Source: Chromobotia macracanthus (taxonomy: Eukaryota; Chordata; Actinopteri; Cypriniformes; Botiidae). Taken from it: a stretch of 64,000 nt of DNA. The DNA lies in assembly GCA_036877525.1 (NCBI GenBank), contig JAZGTH010000048.1, forward strand, positions 434,001-498,000. The letters are read 5' to 3'. A program made the position numbers and the translations under genes. A model generated the notes under the pieces. That model was not told the origin of the DNA, did not search any database, and worked only from the letters and a program-made list of their open reading frames with translations. Positions 25,236-37,962 of this stretch are shown here, in pieces (position 1 is the stretch's first letter; every line of letters begins with the position of its first letter).

Positions 25236-25315
25236 TTTATTGTTTTTCATATGTAAAGCTGCTTTGCAACATTGTGGAACGTGCTATATAAATAAAAATT
25301 TATTGAATTGAAGCC
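25236..25315 (+). mobile_element. Short LINE tail, plus orientation
   Basis: 'gtaaagctgctttgcaacattgtggaacgtgctatataaataaaaatttattgaattgaa' type sequence is the reverse orientation of the LINE tails at 7.7, 34.7 and 56.0 kb. It is a 5'-truncated insertion of only about 80 bp. Confidence 0.6.
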
Positions 25316-28300
25316 TTTCATAGCCAGTTCGTACTGCCATTTAGCAAATATTTTTTATCCAAAAAAAAAATACAATTTGCAGATTGCATTGCTGTCCCTA
25401 AAGAGCTCCTTGCATAACAGCACTATTGAACAGAGGTTTATTGTGATGTCAGTGTTCCTGTAACTAGAAATGTACTATCTAACACACTTAACCATAAGCC
25501 TGGCACCACCCCCATGAAATTACTAAATCATTAATACCTCACATTCTGCACTATGTTAGTTGAGGACATGCCGCCCTAATCAGTGCAATGAATGTTGAAG
25601 TTTGTGAAAAACACTAAGCTTACGCAACAACCTGAAGTTTGATATTTACCCCTTAGAGGCAATACAATTCCTCTTGGGTGGAGTATTGTAGAATGCTAAT
25701 GTTGAAATCATGCAACAGCATGTCTGGCTTGTGCTTTAAAGAACTAAGACAGCATATGAGCAGTGATTAAAAAAACAGAGTAAATTCAGCATTTACACAT
25801 TCTTTTACTATTTATTTTTTACTATTACATTTTTTTATTCTTTTTATTTTTTTTCTTTTAATTCTTTCAGTTGTTATTAGATTTTAAACCAGATAAGACT
25901 AAAGACAAAAGACTAACACTAACCCTAAGACATAAGACTTCTTTTTTTTTGGCTGCCACTTTTAAATCACTTTTCCATCAAGAACTCTTTTGAAATAGGA
26001 CAAGTTTCAAGTAGGACAAAACCAAGCCAAAAGGCAAACAGTTTACACAAGTCTTTTACATTGATAAAAGACTTTGACTTAATGTACTGCTTCAAGGTCC
26101 TAAAGTGTTGATGAAACCAGTGCCAATAGCTGGTTAGATGACCAGGCCAGCAACACCATTATCCAAGTGTTATAGCCAAGAAATAAAAAAAGTCCTGCTA
26201 TTGTGGAGTCATGTCACAAGTAAGGAAAGATGTGTCAAATTTAATGTCTCTAGCTAGATTGTGGAGCTGTGTTTCTCATATAGTTTTAAGCCTCAGAACC
26301 TGTGGTGCCACTCAATTATAAACATTAAGTGCATAGTGCAAAATTTAAAATATAAGTATTTAATGGCAAGCTTAAATCCCAAGGGCTGTGGTTTTTGTGT
26401 ATGATAGGGAGTGTGGGTGCAGTGACTGCGGTTAAGACTGACGCGTGCCAGCCCTTTGGCGTGGAGGCATTATGCTTACACACCCTCTCTGTTGCGTCAG
26501 CTCAGCCTGTCTCTACAAGAGCGAGATAACACCCTATGGCTCAGCTAAAAGTTCTTTTCAAACTTCTTTTCACATGATTACAGAATAGTACTGTATCCCC
26601 TCAGGACATTAAAAACTGATAACTTCATGGTGGCATTAGATTCTTTTAAGGCACAGTCACATAAAAGAATAAAGAATATATTCTTGGTTGCGATTAAATT
26701 CAGGTCTGTTATTCATACAAGGCTATCATATAGTGTCAAAAGACTCTGACTAGAACATCTACTGTGACCTTTTAAATTATTTTATGCAATGTTTTGTCAT
26801 TTTGAAGCTAGACAAACCCAATCCACTTTCACTTTAAACATATGAAAAACAATGGCCAGGATATTCTTAAAGAAAATGACCTTTTTGTTCAACAAGTCAT
26901 AAATTTTGAGTAAATAAGTAAATAATAGAATTTTCATTTCTGATGCTAGCACTAGTGTTCAGCATGAAGGGGTGGGGCTGTTAAAATGTCTGATTTTCCA
27001 TCAAACCTATTTGCTAGGAGCTCTTCTTTGAGGTTACTTCCTATGGAAGCACTTTCCAAATTTAAAACCTGTTAGAAAAGAGACAATGCAAAACTGCTAC
27101 TACTGAACTGAGCTATCTGTTGTGTACTAATGCCCTCTTCAGTTCATGCATGTTTTGCAGTACATTGCTAAGACCAGCACTGTGTGTTACACTGTGCTGC
27201 AGTAAATAGATGTTTTACATTTAGACTTAGTCAGAATGAAGAGAAATGAAACGAGAGAAAACAACATTCTGACATTGCAATCACCAGGGTACATTTTTAT
27301 TTTCTAATCTGGGCTAACACTGCAACCTTATGGGCATAGAAATAAAAGCAACAGTGCTTTGAATGTTTTTTTTCTTCTGGTTTTAAAGTTATAGTAATGC
27401 ACCACACTCCTTTAGTTTAGCTTTGTGTCCCTTAAAGAAGTGTTGTTGTTTTCTCATATGAACATATGTATAGTGTGTATTAATTGAGGCCAGGATAATT
27501 GGCTTTGGTAATTTTTTAAATAGTAAAAGTATAATTTATTATATGTAATTAAATAATAAATAATATATATCTATTAAGTTAAATGTTTTCTCTTACTCTT
27601 GCCCCAGACCTATTTATTTTAAATTTAAGGTTGCAACCTCAAAATAAAAAATGTAGCCAGTGCATGTTACAGAACATGATGAACATTCAGTGATGTGTCA
27701 GTAGAGAGAGCTATTGAGCTGCTTATCCATACATTTTTGTCAAGGACCCTACTAGTGCTGAAAGAAAACATGTTTGAACTAGCTTTGAATTAACAGCATC
27801 TATAGTTAGATGTTGCTCATGTCATTAATCTGCCTTTTTCCTTTAGCAGACTAAAAGAAAATGTTTGCAATTTAAAAAATGAAAAATCTGTCATTTCCAA
27901 CATTGAATTCTGGCATTGATGGATTAAGGGGTGGATAAATCTGAATTTAATGATACAAACCTAATGAACCCAAACCTAATGAATATCTATACAGGAAACC
28001 CATCACCAGCTCAACATTGCAAAGACAAATTTTCTGTTATGCTAGCAGCTAGAACAGTCAATATTAAACTTAATGGTAGTGTAAATAGACTAAATTACAA
28101 AACATTGCCTAAATTTATCAAATTTATATTTTTGTTTCAAAGAGTGTAGTTACCCTCTACCTAGCTAGCAGGGTGAGTTGTACCACTAACAGAAAACATT
28201 TTAAATTTTAAAATGTTAAAAATTGTTTGTAAAAGTCCATTAATTGTTTATGTAGTTAAATGTACTAAAATCATTTTCCAAATAGTTTTATTTTTTGCTG

Positions 28301-28984
28301 AATTGCTCATTAGCCTTGGAACATTTAAACAAAACCGTTTTCCAGGTTTGTTGATTCAAGCATAGAATCTGTAGCCATCAGCTATAGCCATTTTGCATTG
28401 CATTTTATATCACTATCTTTAGTAACTAACTTTTACTCACACTAATATATATATTCACTGCTGTTGGTTTCAGTTGCTCCTCTGTGGGCCCATGCGGAGT
28501 TAGATAGATCTACAGACTGTTTTACAATCAAAATTTAGAAGCTTGGAAGTGGTTTTAAAGGTTTTTGTTAACATTAACCAATAGCCCACACAACCTAGGT
28601 GATGTCATCCAAAAAGAAAAGCCATTTCAGAAGATCAGAGCAAATTGCTACCTTTAGATGAATACATTGATAAATTACAAAGGTTGATTTCATGCCGACT
28701 TAATTTAACTTTAGTCTTATGATGGTGATCTTTCATGATCTTTAATCAAACATAAAAAAAGTACTTGCCTTGCTTGCATAATCCTATTGGAAAATTCATC
28801 AGTGAAAAAAGAAAGAAATGCTAACACTGAAAGCATTTTAGCCAGCATAAAAAATGCTCCCATACCCATACTTTCTGTTACTAGCAAAACATTTCTGAAT
28901 GAATGTTATGATGCTAATGTTTAGTGACATTATTACTGAGGAGCCCCATTAATAATGCAGCAGTAAAGAGTTCGCCTATAAAGG

Positions 28985-29205
28985 CAGGTGTTTGTCACCT
29001 TAGCAACTTAAGAAAAACTAAGTTTTTCAACTTTTCAGTGTTCTCCTATATCTCTGTGGTAGAGCATTGCGTTAGCAGTGCAAAAGGTTGTGGGTTCAAT
29101 TCCCAGGGAGTACATGTACTAAGAAAATGTATAACTTCAATGCACTGCAAGTCGCAAAGTGTCTGCAAAGCGTCTACTAAATGCATAAAATGTAAAGTTC
29201 TTAGA
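28985..29205 (+). repeat. tRNA-derived SINE
   Basis: It has A-box-like 'tgtggtagag' (29055-29064) and B-box 'ggttcaattcc' (29093-29103) at tRNA-like spacing. A tail follows with 'aatgcactgcaagtcgcaaagtgtctgcaaagcgtctactaaatgcataaaatg', the repeated tail of many fish SINEs. It lacks an intact cloverleaf and the tail shows it is a retroposon, so it is not called as a tRNA gene. Confidence 0.75.
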
Positions 29206-29985
29206 GATTTCTGATTTTGCTAGCGTAATATTAAACATGCTGTATTTGTGTTGGTTTTGTGGTAAAGCTGTGGATTAATCATTCTTACAGGCCTATAATG
29301 CTGTTGTCTTTGCATCTCTTTCTCTATGTTTCCTAGGAAACCATTTAAATGCGTCTTTGCTTTTGGAAATGTAATCAAAAATCAGAGTCAGCATAGTAAC
29401 TAATAATTTTAGTGTTTTCATCAACTGTCCATTTTAATTTGGATCGATTGTAATTGTATCTTAGATATAAAATATTCATTATACCTGATGCCAAAAGACA
29501 AATGACTGGCTCACAAAGTCAGTAAGCCCCAGACAGCCCTCACCCTACCTTTCATTTAACCTTATTTATCCTGCTGGGTGAGTGGGTGAATTTTTTTTTT
29601 TAAGATTTTAGACAAATTTAAAGAAACATACACTCCTTGTATGTTGTCCAAGGTAACATAGAAGCATGCTGTACTTTACACTTATGAGTCACATCATTTC
29701 TGAAATTTCTCACCAAATAGATTGAAGAGGCTAAATCTAACTGATTTAGCCAAGAAAATGGACAGAGGCCACGAAAAGTTCAACTTTTCTTTTTCACTTC
29801 ACATTCTTTACTTTGATGCCATTTGTTTTGTTTATTTATAACATTGTGCCATCTAATCTGCAACACTCAATTCTGTTTCCCACTATCATTTCTTCTTTAT
29901 CATTGCTATGGTAAGTAGACTCAGAAAACAGAAAAATGTTATTGAGGTAATGTTTACAGATGAAACACAGATGAACAAGTAAATT
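29206..29985. other. Intergenic, no gene seen
   Basis: AT-rich, no exon or repeat assigned. Confidence 0.4.
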
Positions 29986-30430
29986 AACTGTAAATTAAGT
30001 AGTGACAATGAGGAGACTTGAATAACTGATTTGATTGTCCTTACAGATGCAGGAGCTCTTGGATCTTGGAGAGTGAAGAGGAGACAATACACACACCCGG
30101 CTGGATATTCACATGCGAGTAATAGGTGAGTTCTTTCAACAGGTGGAGTACAACAGCCACAGGAAACTTGGAACCAGGAAGACTCAACAAAAAAACAAGC
30201 CAGAATAGCCCACTGAAGCATGGCGTAACAGGTAAGTGGTCCTTTATAATTAATGAGACTAGATGATGAGTGCTGGCTCGGTGTGTGCTTATATCTGGTG
30301 AGATAATGGGCTGCAGGTGTGGGTGATTAGTACTGAATTGGTGCGATGTTGGATGGTTGTAAGAGAGGCTTGGCTGATCGGTGGCTGTTGATTGGTTGGG
30401 TGTAGAGCCTGACAGATCCGTGACATCGAT
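29986..30430. repeat. Transposable-element remnant, family unassigned
   Basis: The composition differs from the surroundings (G+C-richer), with 'gatgagtgctggctcggtgtgtgcttatatctggtgagataatgggctgcaggtgtgggtgattag...cctgacagatccgtgacat'. This style of tail ends many fish LTR/DNA elements. Minus-strand ORFs here (29886-30221, 30327-30581) show no domain. Confidence 0.4.
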
Positions 30431-30960
30431 CTACTTCACAGGTCAAAAGCCCCAAAATAAACAGCTGACATACAAAGAAGTATTGGCTTCTAGAGAATGA
30501 TGAGAAGCAGAAGCTTCTGAACTTACTGCCACACACAACCATAGAGGACATTGGTTCAATGACACAGGGCCTCTTGAACAAGGAATTAAAATCTCCTGAC
30601 TGGTATTGCCAGGGTCATGCCAGGGGTCCAAGCTGACCCACAAGGGCATCAGAGGTCAGTGTGAAGCTTTAAAGAAGTGAGAGAGGAAGTTGTTGATGTT
30701 ATGGTGTTGATGTGGCACGTGGGGACAGTTATTTAGGGTAGGCAATTTTCTGCCCGCTGGCATTTTCCCACTTCAGCACTTCACTGACTCTGCAGTTTTG
30801 AAAATTGATCTTAAATACTAAATATTTACTGGCACCAGAAGGAACTATAGCAATACAATAAGGTCTCATTCATTAATATTAATAAATGCATTAACAATAT
30901 TAGTTTTTACAGCATGTATTAGTCTTTGTTAATTTTAGCTTATTGAAAGTGGCATTTGAA
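30431..30960. other. Intergenic, no gene seen
   Basis: No coding or RNA signal was recognised. Confidence 0.35.
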
Positions 30961-31125
30961 CACACACTGCAAGTCCTGAACACACACCTGGAGCAGCGGG
31001 CAGCAATCAGGGGGTTGAGTGCCTTGCTTAGGGGCACTTTAGTTGCTGCCTGCCAGCGCTGGAATCGAACCAGTAACCTTCTGATTACAAGCCCGACTCA
31101 CTAATCAGTAGGCCACAACTACTTA
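30961..31125 (-). repeat. tRNA-derived SINE copy, minus orientation
   Basis: On the minus strand the order is 'gtggcctactgattagtgagtcgggcttgtaatcagaaggttactggttcgattcc', then 'gcccctaagcaaggcactcaaccccctgattgctgcccgctgctcc'. The B box ggttcgattcc is at 31061-31071. It is the same family as 4846-5064 and resembles HE1-type fish SINEs. Confidence 0.75.
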
Positions 31126-33300
31126 CCATACAAATTCAATTGTTCATTGTTCATGTTAGTTCATTGTGCATGTTAATTTATTAACTTGCGTTAACAGACA
31201 CAAATTGATTTTAAGAATGTATTAGTAAATGTTGAAATTAGCATTAACAAACATACAAACATATATAAACACTGAACATATACAACTTGAATTGTTAAGT
31301 TTGTACTACTAATTGACCAAGCTGAGAAAACTCAAAAATGTCCGGAAGCTGGTTTACTAAAACATTTGTTTTCTCAACATTGTACATTGTACAAGCACAG
31401 GGTTTAGTTTCATGTTAATGACCCTATGTAAAAGGTGAAAATGTGTTCTTGTAGATCTTGTAGCTTAAAGGGATAACAACATAAAACACACAAACCAAAA
31501 GTAATTTAAATGCTTTGGATAAATGTGTCTGCCAAAAGCATCAAATAAGTGGAACTGAATCTATCCAATATATCTGAATATTGTTTTTGAAATAACATTT
31601 GTAAACATAGAGTTAACAAAGTCTACAGATGAGAATAATCCAGTTTGTTTTGGAGCTGACAATCAGGGGCACTAATATAGTTTTTAGGTGGGAAAAGTAC
31701 TGAACTGCTATGTTCTATTATAAGGGTAATTCTGAACTTTTTCCACCTTTCGTGATAGTGATTATTGAAATAATCCTCAAAAATAGGGAACAGGACCCTT
31801 CATTGAATGGCGATTATTACCAATGCAGACCTGTCTGTATTAGATACATTGCTGTTCCTCCAGCCATTCCTGTCTTTTCATTATTCTTCAGACTCATTTC
31901 ACCAGCAGAGCCCATTTCTTGCAGTAATAATGAGGCCTGAAAGAGGATAAAACACCTCTCCTGAGGTGCAGGCTCAATTCTGCACTAAATTACTTATAGA
32001 GCACAGTGCACTGTGAATATGATGGTGGAGCTCAAGGTGTAGCTTCATAAGGTGCCAGTGTGGTTCATTACAACTTTCAGTAATGTTGTTTAGCTTTCTA
32101 TGATCTAAATGTTTTGACCATTATGTTTAAAAGATTAATCCTCACAGTTGTGTGACTCCCTCACTTGTTTAGATGTGTAATTTTGTAAGAGATTTCTTAT
32201 GATTTTAAGATTTATAGAAGATATGGAAGTTTTTTTTAAATGATCCTTGTAATGGATAGTAAAATTGAAAATAAGACTATGGCCCAAATGGTGTTACAAT
32301 ATTACATGATATTAAGCTTAATGTGCGGCACACCAAATAAATTAGGCCCCCATGGCTGGAAAATGTGCAGGTAATCACCAGACTTGTACTTCTTGAACTT
32401 TGAAAGCTGGTGCTTTCTGAGATGCAGGAGTAACAGGTACAATCATCACAGCAAGCTACATGGCTGGTTATCTGACGTGCTGAAAGCAGTGACAAAGAAA
32501 AAGTGGGAGGAATGCGGCCCACATTTTAACTCTTAAATCCTTCCGAAGGCTTTGCCTAGGCACATTTACAGACTATTACAGGGCACCATTAGCCCTAGTT
32601 AGAAGGCACAACTTACTACCACTCACTCTTATTCCCTGAATAATATTTTATTTATATATTTATTTAACTTCCATTTTCACTGCTAAGTGTATTTAGGGCT
32701 TTTTCCTCCCACATTGTTTTTGGCTGTTTGGTATTTTGAACAACATTAAAGTAACAAAATGGACAACAGCACTAAATTAATCAACCATTAAGAATTACTT
32801 CTCCTTAATAAAACCTTCCAGTGCATTACCTAAATAGCATAATATGCCTGTTTTAAAATGGATAAAATGTAATTGATGATGATCAATGAATGTACACATA
32901 AATGCTAGTTAAAGATAAATGCTGGTAAAGTTGAAACAAAGTTGGCTTTCTAACAATTCATGGAAAGAATTTGTGAATACCATAATAAGAAATAAATTTG
33001 ATATTATTGTAAGCTCTCAATAAAAATACATTACTGTAAATTTATAATTAATTTCAACAATTTACATCTTGTATTCTGCAATTTTATTGCAAAGGATTAA
33101 AAAATCATTTTGAATATACTGTGGTCACAGGATATAAATAATTAAATGAAGTTAGAATTGAATGCAATTTTAGGTTAAGGTTAAGGCTTTATGAGATCTT
33201 TGTGAGCCTGCAGTAACTAACTGTACACTACAAATGAACATTGCAAAATATTGCAATTTCAAACGTTCAACCGATGGGTTTGAGTAGCCAGTATATGACT
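31126..33300. other. Intergenic upstream of the esr2 leader, no gene seen
   Basis: AT-rich. A SINE-like tail fragment lies at about 31510-31550 ('tttggataaatgtgtctgcc'). No coding exon was recognised. Distal regulatory sites of esr2 could lie here but none can be identified by eye. Confidence 0.4.
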
Positions 33301-33325
33301 GGAAGTGGCGATTCAAGGGGTGTGT

Positions 33326-33380
33326 CCAATGACGTATGCACTCTCAAATAAATAAAAGCGTTCAGTGACTAGCGGAGCAG
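33326..33380 (+). promoter_or_regulatory. esr2a: Candidate esr2 core promoter (CCAAT, CRE-like, TATA-like)
   Basis: A CCAAT pentamer (33326-33330) overlaps a CRE-like TGACGTA (33330-33336). A TATA-like ATAAATAAAAG sits at 33348-33358, so initiation is expected near 33380. The spacing is that of a focused vertebrate promoter. The G+C-richer sequence just downstream ends in a consensus donor. Assignment to esr2 is inferred from strand, position and the downstream exon chain. No transcript start is visible in sequence alone. Confidence 0.45.
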
Positions 33381-33542
33381 AGCAGACTTTGTTTTACAAA
33401 CACCGGCTCATTTTTATGTTAATTCCACCCTAGACAAGCCCCAGACACGAAGTGACAACGGAGCGATAGAATTCTTATTTGGGATACATACAGAATCTGA
33501 TATCAACACTGGCTATGTATTGAAAACAGCTGATTGCAACAG
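33380..33542 (+). other. esr2a: Probable esr2 non-coding leader exon 1
   Basis: It starts about 25-30 bases after the TATA-like element and ends at a strong donor (caacag then gtaggt at 33543). The sequence is less AT-rich than its surroundings and matches no repeat in the window. Vertebrate ESR2 genes use untranslated first exons spliced to the A/B-domain exon, which fits. The start base is a guess. It could instead belong to an unannotated non-coding RNA. Confidence 0.45.
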
Positions 33543-34734
33543 GTAGGTTTATTTTTATCCAATTGTATTTTCATCCTATTGTATTACAAGTACCTAACTA
33601 TTACGATCGCATTATAATGTTAAAGTTTACATTCTGAGTGCATGCGCAAATACACTTAATCTTGGAGAAGGCGTACACTGTTCACATGGCATACGTTAAT
33701 TATTGGAAGTATGCAGAATATACTATTGTCACATTCAGTCACTTTTTTTGCACATCCTCAAGATGAATTATTTTATTTAGCACAGGCACACCAGTGAAAG
33801 TTTAATATGGTTTATGATTTAGCTTTCATAAACAAGAAGAAAAAAGATTTCTTCAAAAAAGAAGAAATTAATTGACACAATTGTAATTTACATTAACTCT
33901 GAATAATTATAATATTTTTTAAAATAGTGTGTGGCAGAGACACAGGTCTGTCCACTTTCCTATGTATATATGTTTAATGAGTAGGATAGTTTGAAAGCTA
34001 TCGGCATGATTTTTTTAAATGTTAAGCCCCCAAAAACATTTTTTAAATGTGCCCCAAATGCCCCTTATGGTTTACTTCTGTTCTAGTTTATAGTCTGTTT
34101 ACAATGAGAAAAATACCACACATAAGCCCAAATAAGTAAATAAATAAATGCAATTTGATTTGCAGGTCTACTTGCTACCCAAAGGATCGACCTGTAAACC
34201 ATGGACCCGCTTGTTTTGAGATTCATGCACAGAACTTTATGGTCCAAAAAACAGAGCTACCATATTTCCTTAGACTTTAATGTGGTGAAATACATCATAC
34301 AGTGTACAGTGCAGCGTACAGTGTAACTCCCTTTAAAAGTAAATATAATTGTTTTTACATACACTATGTTATTAGAAAGTTTAAAAAAAGGTTTGCATCA
34401 GACCCAAAGGTGGTCTTTCACTAGTTCCCAGCACTCCTGCACAGGGCATGGTTTCCGTCTTTCCTTCTCTCCCTTATCCGTTTTCCGCCTGAGAAGGGAG
34501 TGAGGAAAGCTGGAGAGGGAAGATCACACCATGGCCTTGGTCTTTTGTGTTTGGTATGCTTGCTGGCCAGTGGCCGGGTGCTCCTCAGGAGTCTTAATCA
34601 TGGTAAACTGGCTGTACATAGAAAATTAATGTGGGCAGCTTAAAAGGTTTAAGATTATTGTGTTTTTACTTATAAGAACATTCCTCACAGGAATAAGGCA
34701 GAATTGAATGTGTCATATATGGTCATATATTTAA

Positions 34735-36750
34735 TTGAATTTCAATTACATTTTATTTATATAGTGCTTTTTACAATGTTACATTGCTTCAGAGCAGCTT
34801 TACATATAATGAAAATTAAAACACAGAACAAATGTCAAGCATGCTCAACACAGAGTACATGATTTTGTAGCAAATATTATGACATGTATATTAATAAAAC
34901 TGTTTAGAAATACTAGGTTTGTACTTGGTTTATTAATAAAGAGTTGACTGAACCGATAAAAACTACAACACATTTGGCTGATTTGAATAAATGGACGTGC
35001 ATTAGAAATACCCGTCATTATGTGCGAAAGCTCTTACCTTTCTCAGTGGTCCATGAAAGGGTAATGTATTCAGACTGCCTACTAAAACAATACGTATGCC
35101 TGACCAAGGCGACAGAAATATAATGTTACTAATTGCAGCTATACAGTCACATTGCTGTGACTAGGCATGGAACAAAAATATAAAAACTAACTAGGCTGGA
35201 GATGACTGGACAAAATTTTCAGATCGCAGCAGTGAATGTGAAGGACGGTAATAAGCAACTGGCGTGCTCAAGTATTGAGGAGTTAAACCATTCAGGGCTT
35301 TGTAAGTAATGAGCAAAATTTTGAAGTTTATACGATGCTTGACAGGCAGCCAGTGCAGTGTTGACAGAACTGGGCTAATATGGTCATACTTGTTAATTTT
35401 TGTTAACAAGTAATAACTCTGGCTGCTGCATTATGAACCAGCTGGAGTTTTTGTATTGATCCTGCAGAGCAGCCACTATGTAAGGGCATTGCAATAATCA
35501 AGTCTTGATGTCTCGAATGCGTGAATTAATTTTTCGGTGTCATAGAGAGCATGTGTCATAGTTTTGATATATTTTTAAGATTGAGAAATGCAGTTTTACA
35601 AATATTGGAAATATGGTTTTCAAAGGATAGATTGCTAATAAAAAGGACATCCAGAGACATTCTTAAACAGACATGAAGCTAATGAAGCAAGCTTTATAAA
35701 GCATACATCAAAAATAAGACAGTGTTCTAGGTTGTTCCGTGTGGAGGATTTTGGTTCAATAAGTAAAACTTCTGTTTTGTCTGATTTAGTAGTAGAAAAC
35801 TGCTAGTCATCCAAGTTTTGTTAACAAGGACTGTAATAAGAAACTGGCTTGCTCAAGTATTGAGGAGGTAAACCATTCAGGGCCTTCAGGGTAAGTAATC
35901 AGCAAAAACAGGAAGTTTATACGATGCTTGACTGGCAGCCAGTGCAGTGTAACATTCTGTTAGTTTGGTGAATTTATGCATCTCGTTGGGCCTAGAAGAG
36001 ATGTACAGCTGAGTATCATCAGCATAACAATAAAAACTAACTAGTAATTGCTCCCAAAGGTAGCATATACAGGGTGAAAAGCAATGCTACTCCTTACTGA
36101 GCTTGTGATCGATATGACACCTTTTCACTCAAAGCAATAAACTGGAATCGATCAGATAAATATGATTTAAACCATGGCAGTGCAGTTCCATTTATGCCAA
36201 CATAATTTTCAAGCCTATTTATAAGAATGCTGTGGTCAATAGTGTCAAAGGCTGCACTAAGGTTGAGTAACACTAGAAGACAGATGCAGCCAAGATCAAC
36301 TGATAAGAGCAAGTTAATTGTCACAGTTTTTCTCGCATATGCCATTTTTTTCCAGGAATGAACATATATGTGAAGACACCACCTTTTTCCAGTATTTTTG
36401 ACATAAAGGTAAATTTTAGTTTTAGGTTCTGATATCAGCCAGTTTGTTAGGTTTTGGGACATATCCCAACATCAATGATGAATTAATAATACTATGCAGA
36501 GGATATACAATTACAGGAAGCATCTCTTTTAACAGCCTGGTAGGTATAGGATCTAGCATACATTGTTGATTTAGATGATTTAATTATTAATTATTTAATT
36601 ATTATTTAGATCATCCCTATCTATAGTAAAAAATGACTGGAGTTGTTTCTTGGGCATTTTATGATTCACCATCTGATGTGATTGTGTTGCAGGATTTTTT
36701 CTCTGGCAGTATCTGTTTTGTTATTAAAGTATACATGTCATATATTTAAT
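34735..36750 (-). mobile_element. L2-like LINE, copy B, with RT remnants and 3' tail
   Basis: This is the longest LINE copy. The minus strand reads 'NLSAAFDTIDHSILINRLENYVGINGTALPWFKSYLSDR' type RT motifs (36094-36462 frame) and further down 'YDHISPVLSTLHWLPVKHRINFKILLITYKALNG' (35191-35409 frame). These are hallmarks of L2/CR1-clade elements. The 3' end is the 'attttatttatatagtgctttttacaatgttacattgctt' tail at 34740-34800. Stops and an internal duplication (35246-35360 repeated at about 35826-35950) show that it is inactive. It lies in the esr2 leader intron, antisense to the receptor. Confidence 0.8.
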
Positions 36751-37129
36751 AAGTGTCAAATATAGTGGCTTTGAAAGAAAATTACAGTTTAAAACTTGTT
36801 AGACCATATAAAACTTGATCACATTTTTCCTGTGCCACTTCTGCGGTTCATATAAACTTACTAAGAACAGGGGACTTTTAGAGTAAGCTTGACTTGATAA
36901 AGTGAAAAATGTATGTTTACGTATTCATTTAAGTATTCATTTAGTTAACACTTTATTACAAAGGGACATACACATGGGGAACATTACCAACAATTTGCCA
37001 TAAACAGAAATGTGAGAAATGTAACTATTTTCTGTATAGTGTACAGGAGATCTGAGATATCTGATGATGATTTTTTGATAGTCAGTATAGAAAACCTAGG
37101 TAAAGGCTTAAAACACAATAAAATTGCTA

Positions 37130-37720
37130 TACATTTTGACCAGCAGGTGACGCTGTCACCAAATTTCTATGAAGTGAACATGTGCTAGTGATAACATACC
37201 AAGTTTTGTGTCAATACACAAAAGGTTTTGTGACAATACAGCCTCAAATCTTATTGGGGTGTAACTTTTTGTTATGTGTCTCTAGATGCTGTATAACAAC
37301 TTTCATACAGATCTGACACATTTTGTAGAATTTCGAAAAAGTAGGTTTTAATAAAATAGGGTTTAATTAAAATTCAATATGGCGGATAGGAAGTATGGTA
37401 GAATGTGGCTAGTTTGGTATCGCAGGATTCGGCCTTAGCCAACAAATCTAATGATGTAATATAAATAACAATATGCAAAATTTTTCATGTTATATGCGTT
37501 TTCATAAATTTCATCTCTTGACCTCTTGGTCCTCTCAGAACATGACCTTGATTCATCATTACAAGTTTCGTAATGATGTATTCATGCATTCATAAAATAC
37601 AGCATTTTATGACAAAATTTAAGGAATCCAAGGAGACCATGATTTTGGGGCGGTGCATTCAAAAGTTTTAGGCAGAAATAGCCATTTTTCCTATCTTGGC
37701 ATTCCTATCTTAATAAGCAT
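37130..37720. repeat. Interspersed repeat family copy
   Basis: Signatures are 'gaccagcaggtgacgctgtcacc', 'aatatggcggataggaagta', 'ttcataaatttcatctcttgacctc' and 'ttggggcggtgcattcaaaagttt'. Same non-coding family as 1-350, 20.1 and 23.7 kb, though diverged. Confidence 0.5.
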
Positions 37721-37962
37721 TAGAAATTAATTGCCTTTAAGGTAATTCAACATTTCTGTGATTTTTTTAGGCTGAAGGTTTCTAGAGAAATTAGTTTATT
37801 TGATAGTTTTGCATTACTGCTTTCACATCTGTCATCAAAAGAAAATTAGTTTTGACATTATGCTGTATGTGACACTAATTGTAATTAACAATAGAGATGT
37901 ATGTTGTGACATTTTTAGGCATAATATTTGTCTTTCATTCATACTCTCTCTATCATCTGCAG

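Larger units (their letters stand above)
24831..28985. other. Intergenic, no gene seen
   Basis: Includes the (AC)15 microsatellite and a short LINE tail near 25.24 kb (listed separately). A G+C-richer block at about 26410-26530 contains several CpG and 'ttgcgtcagctcagcc'. No exon was recognised on either strand. Confidence 0.4.
33543..37962 (+). other. esr2a: esr2 leader intron 1 (probable)
   Basis: AT-rich intron holding LINE copy B (34735-36750) and one copy of the interspersed family (about 37130-37720). No coding exon. Confidence 0.4.

Noticed and set aside
29047..29110. Possible tRNA gene (A and B box-like motifs)
   Set aside because: The sequence lacks a full cloverleaf and runs into a SINE tail seen elsewhere in the window, so it is a tRNA-derived SINE.
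29886..30649. Minus-strand ORFs of 68-111 codons
   Set aside because: They fall in a transposon-like remnant, and the Cys-rich look has no spaced motif of a known family.
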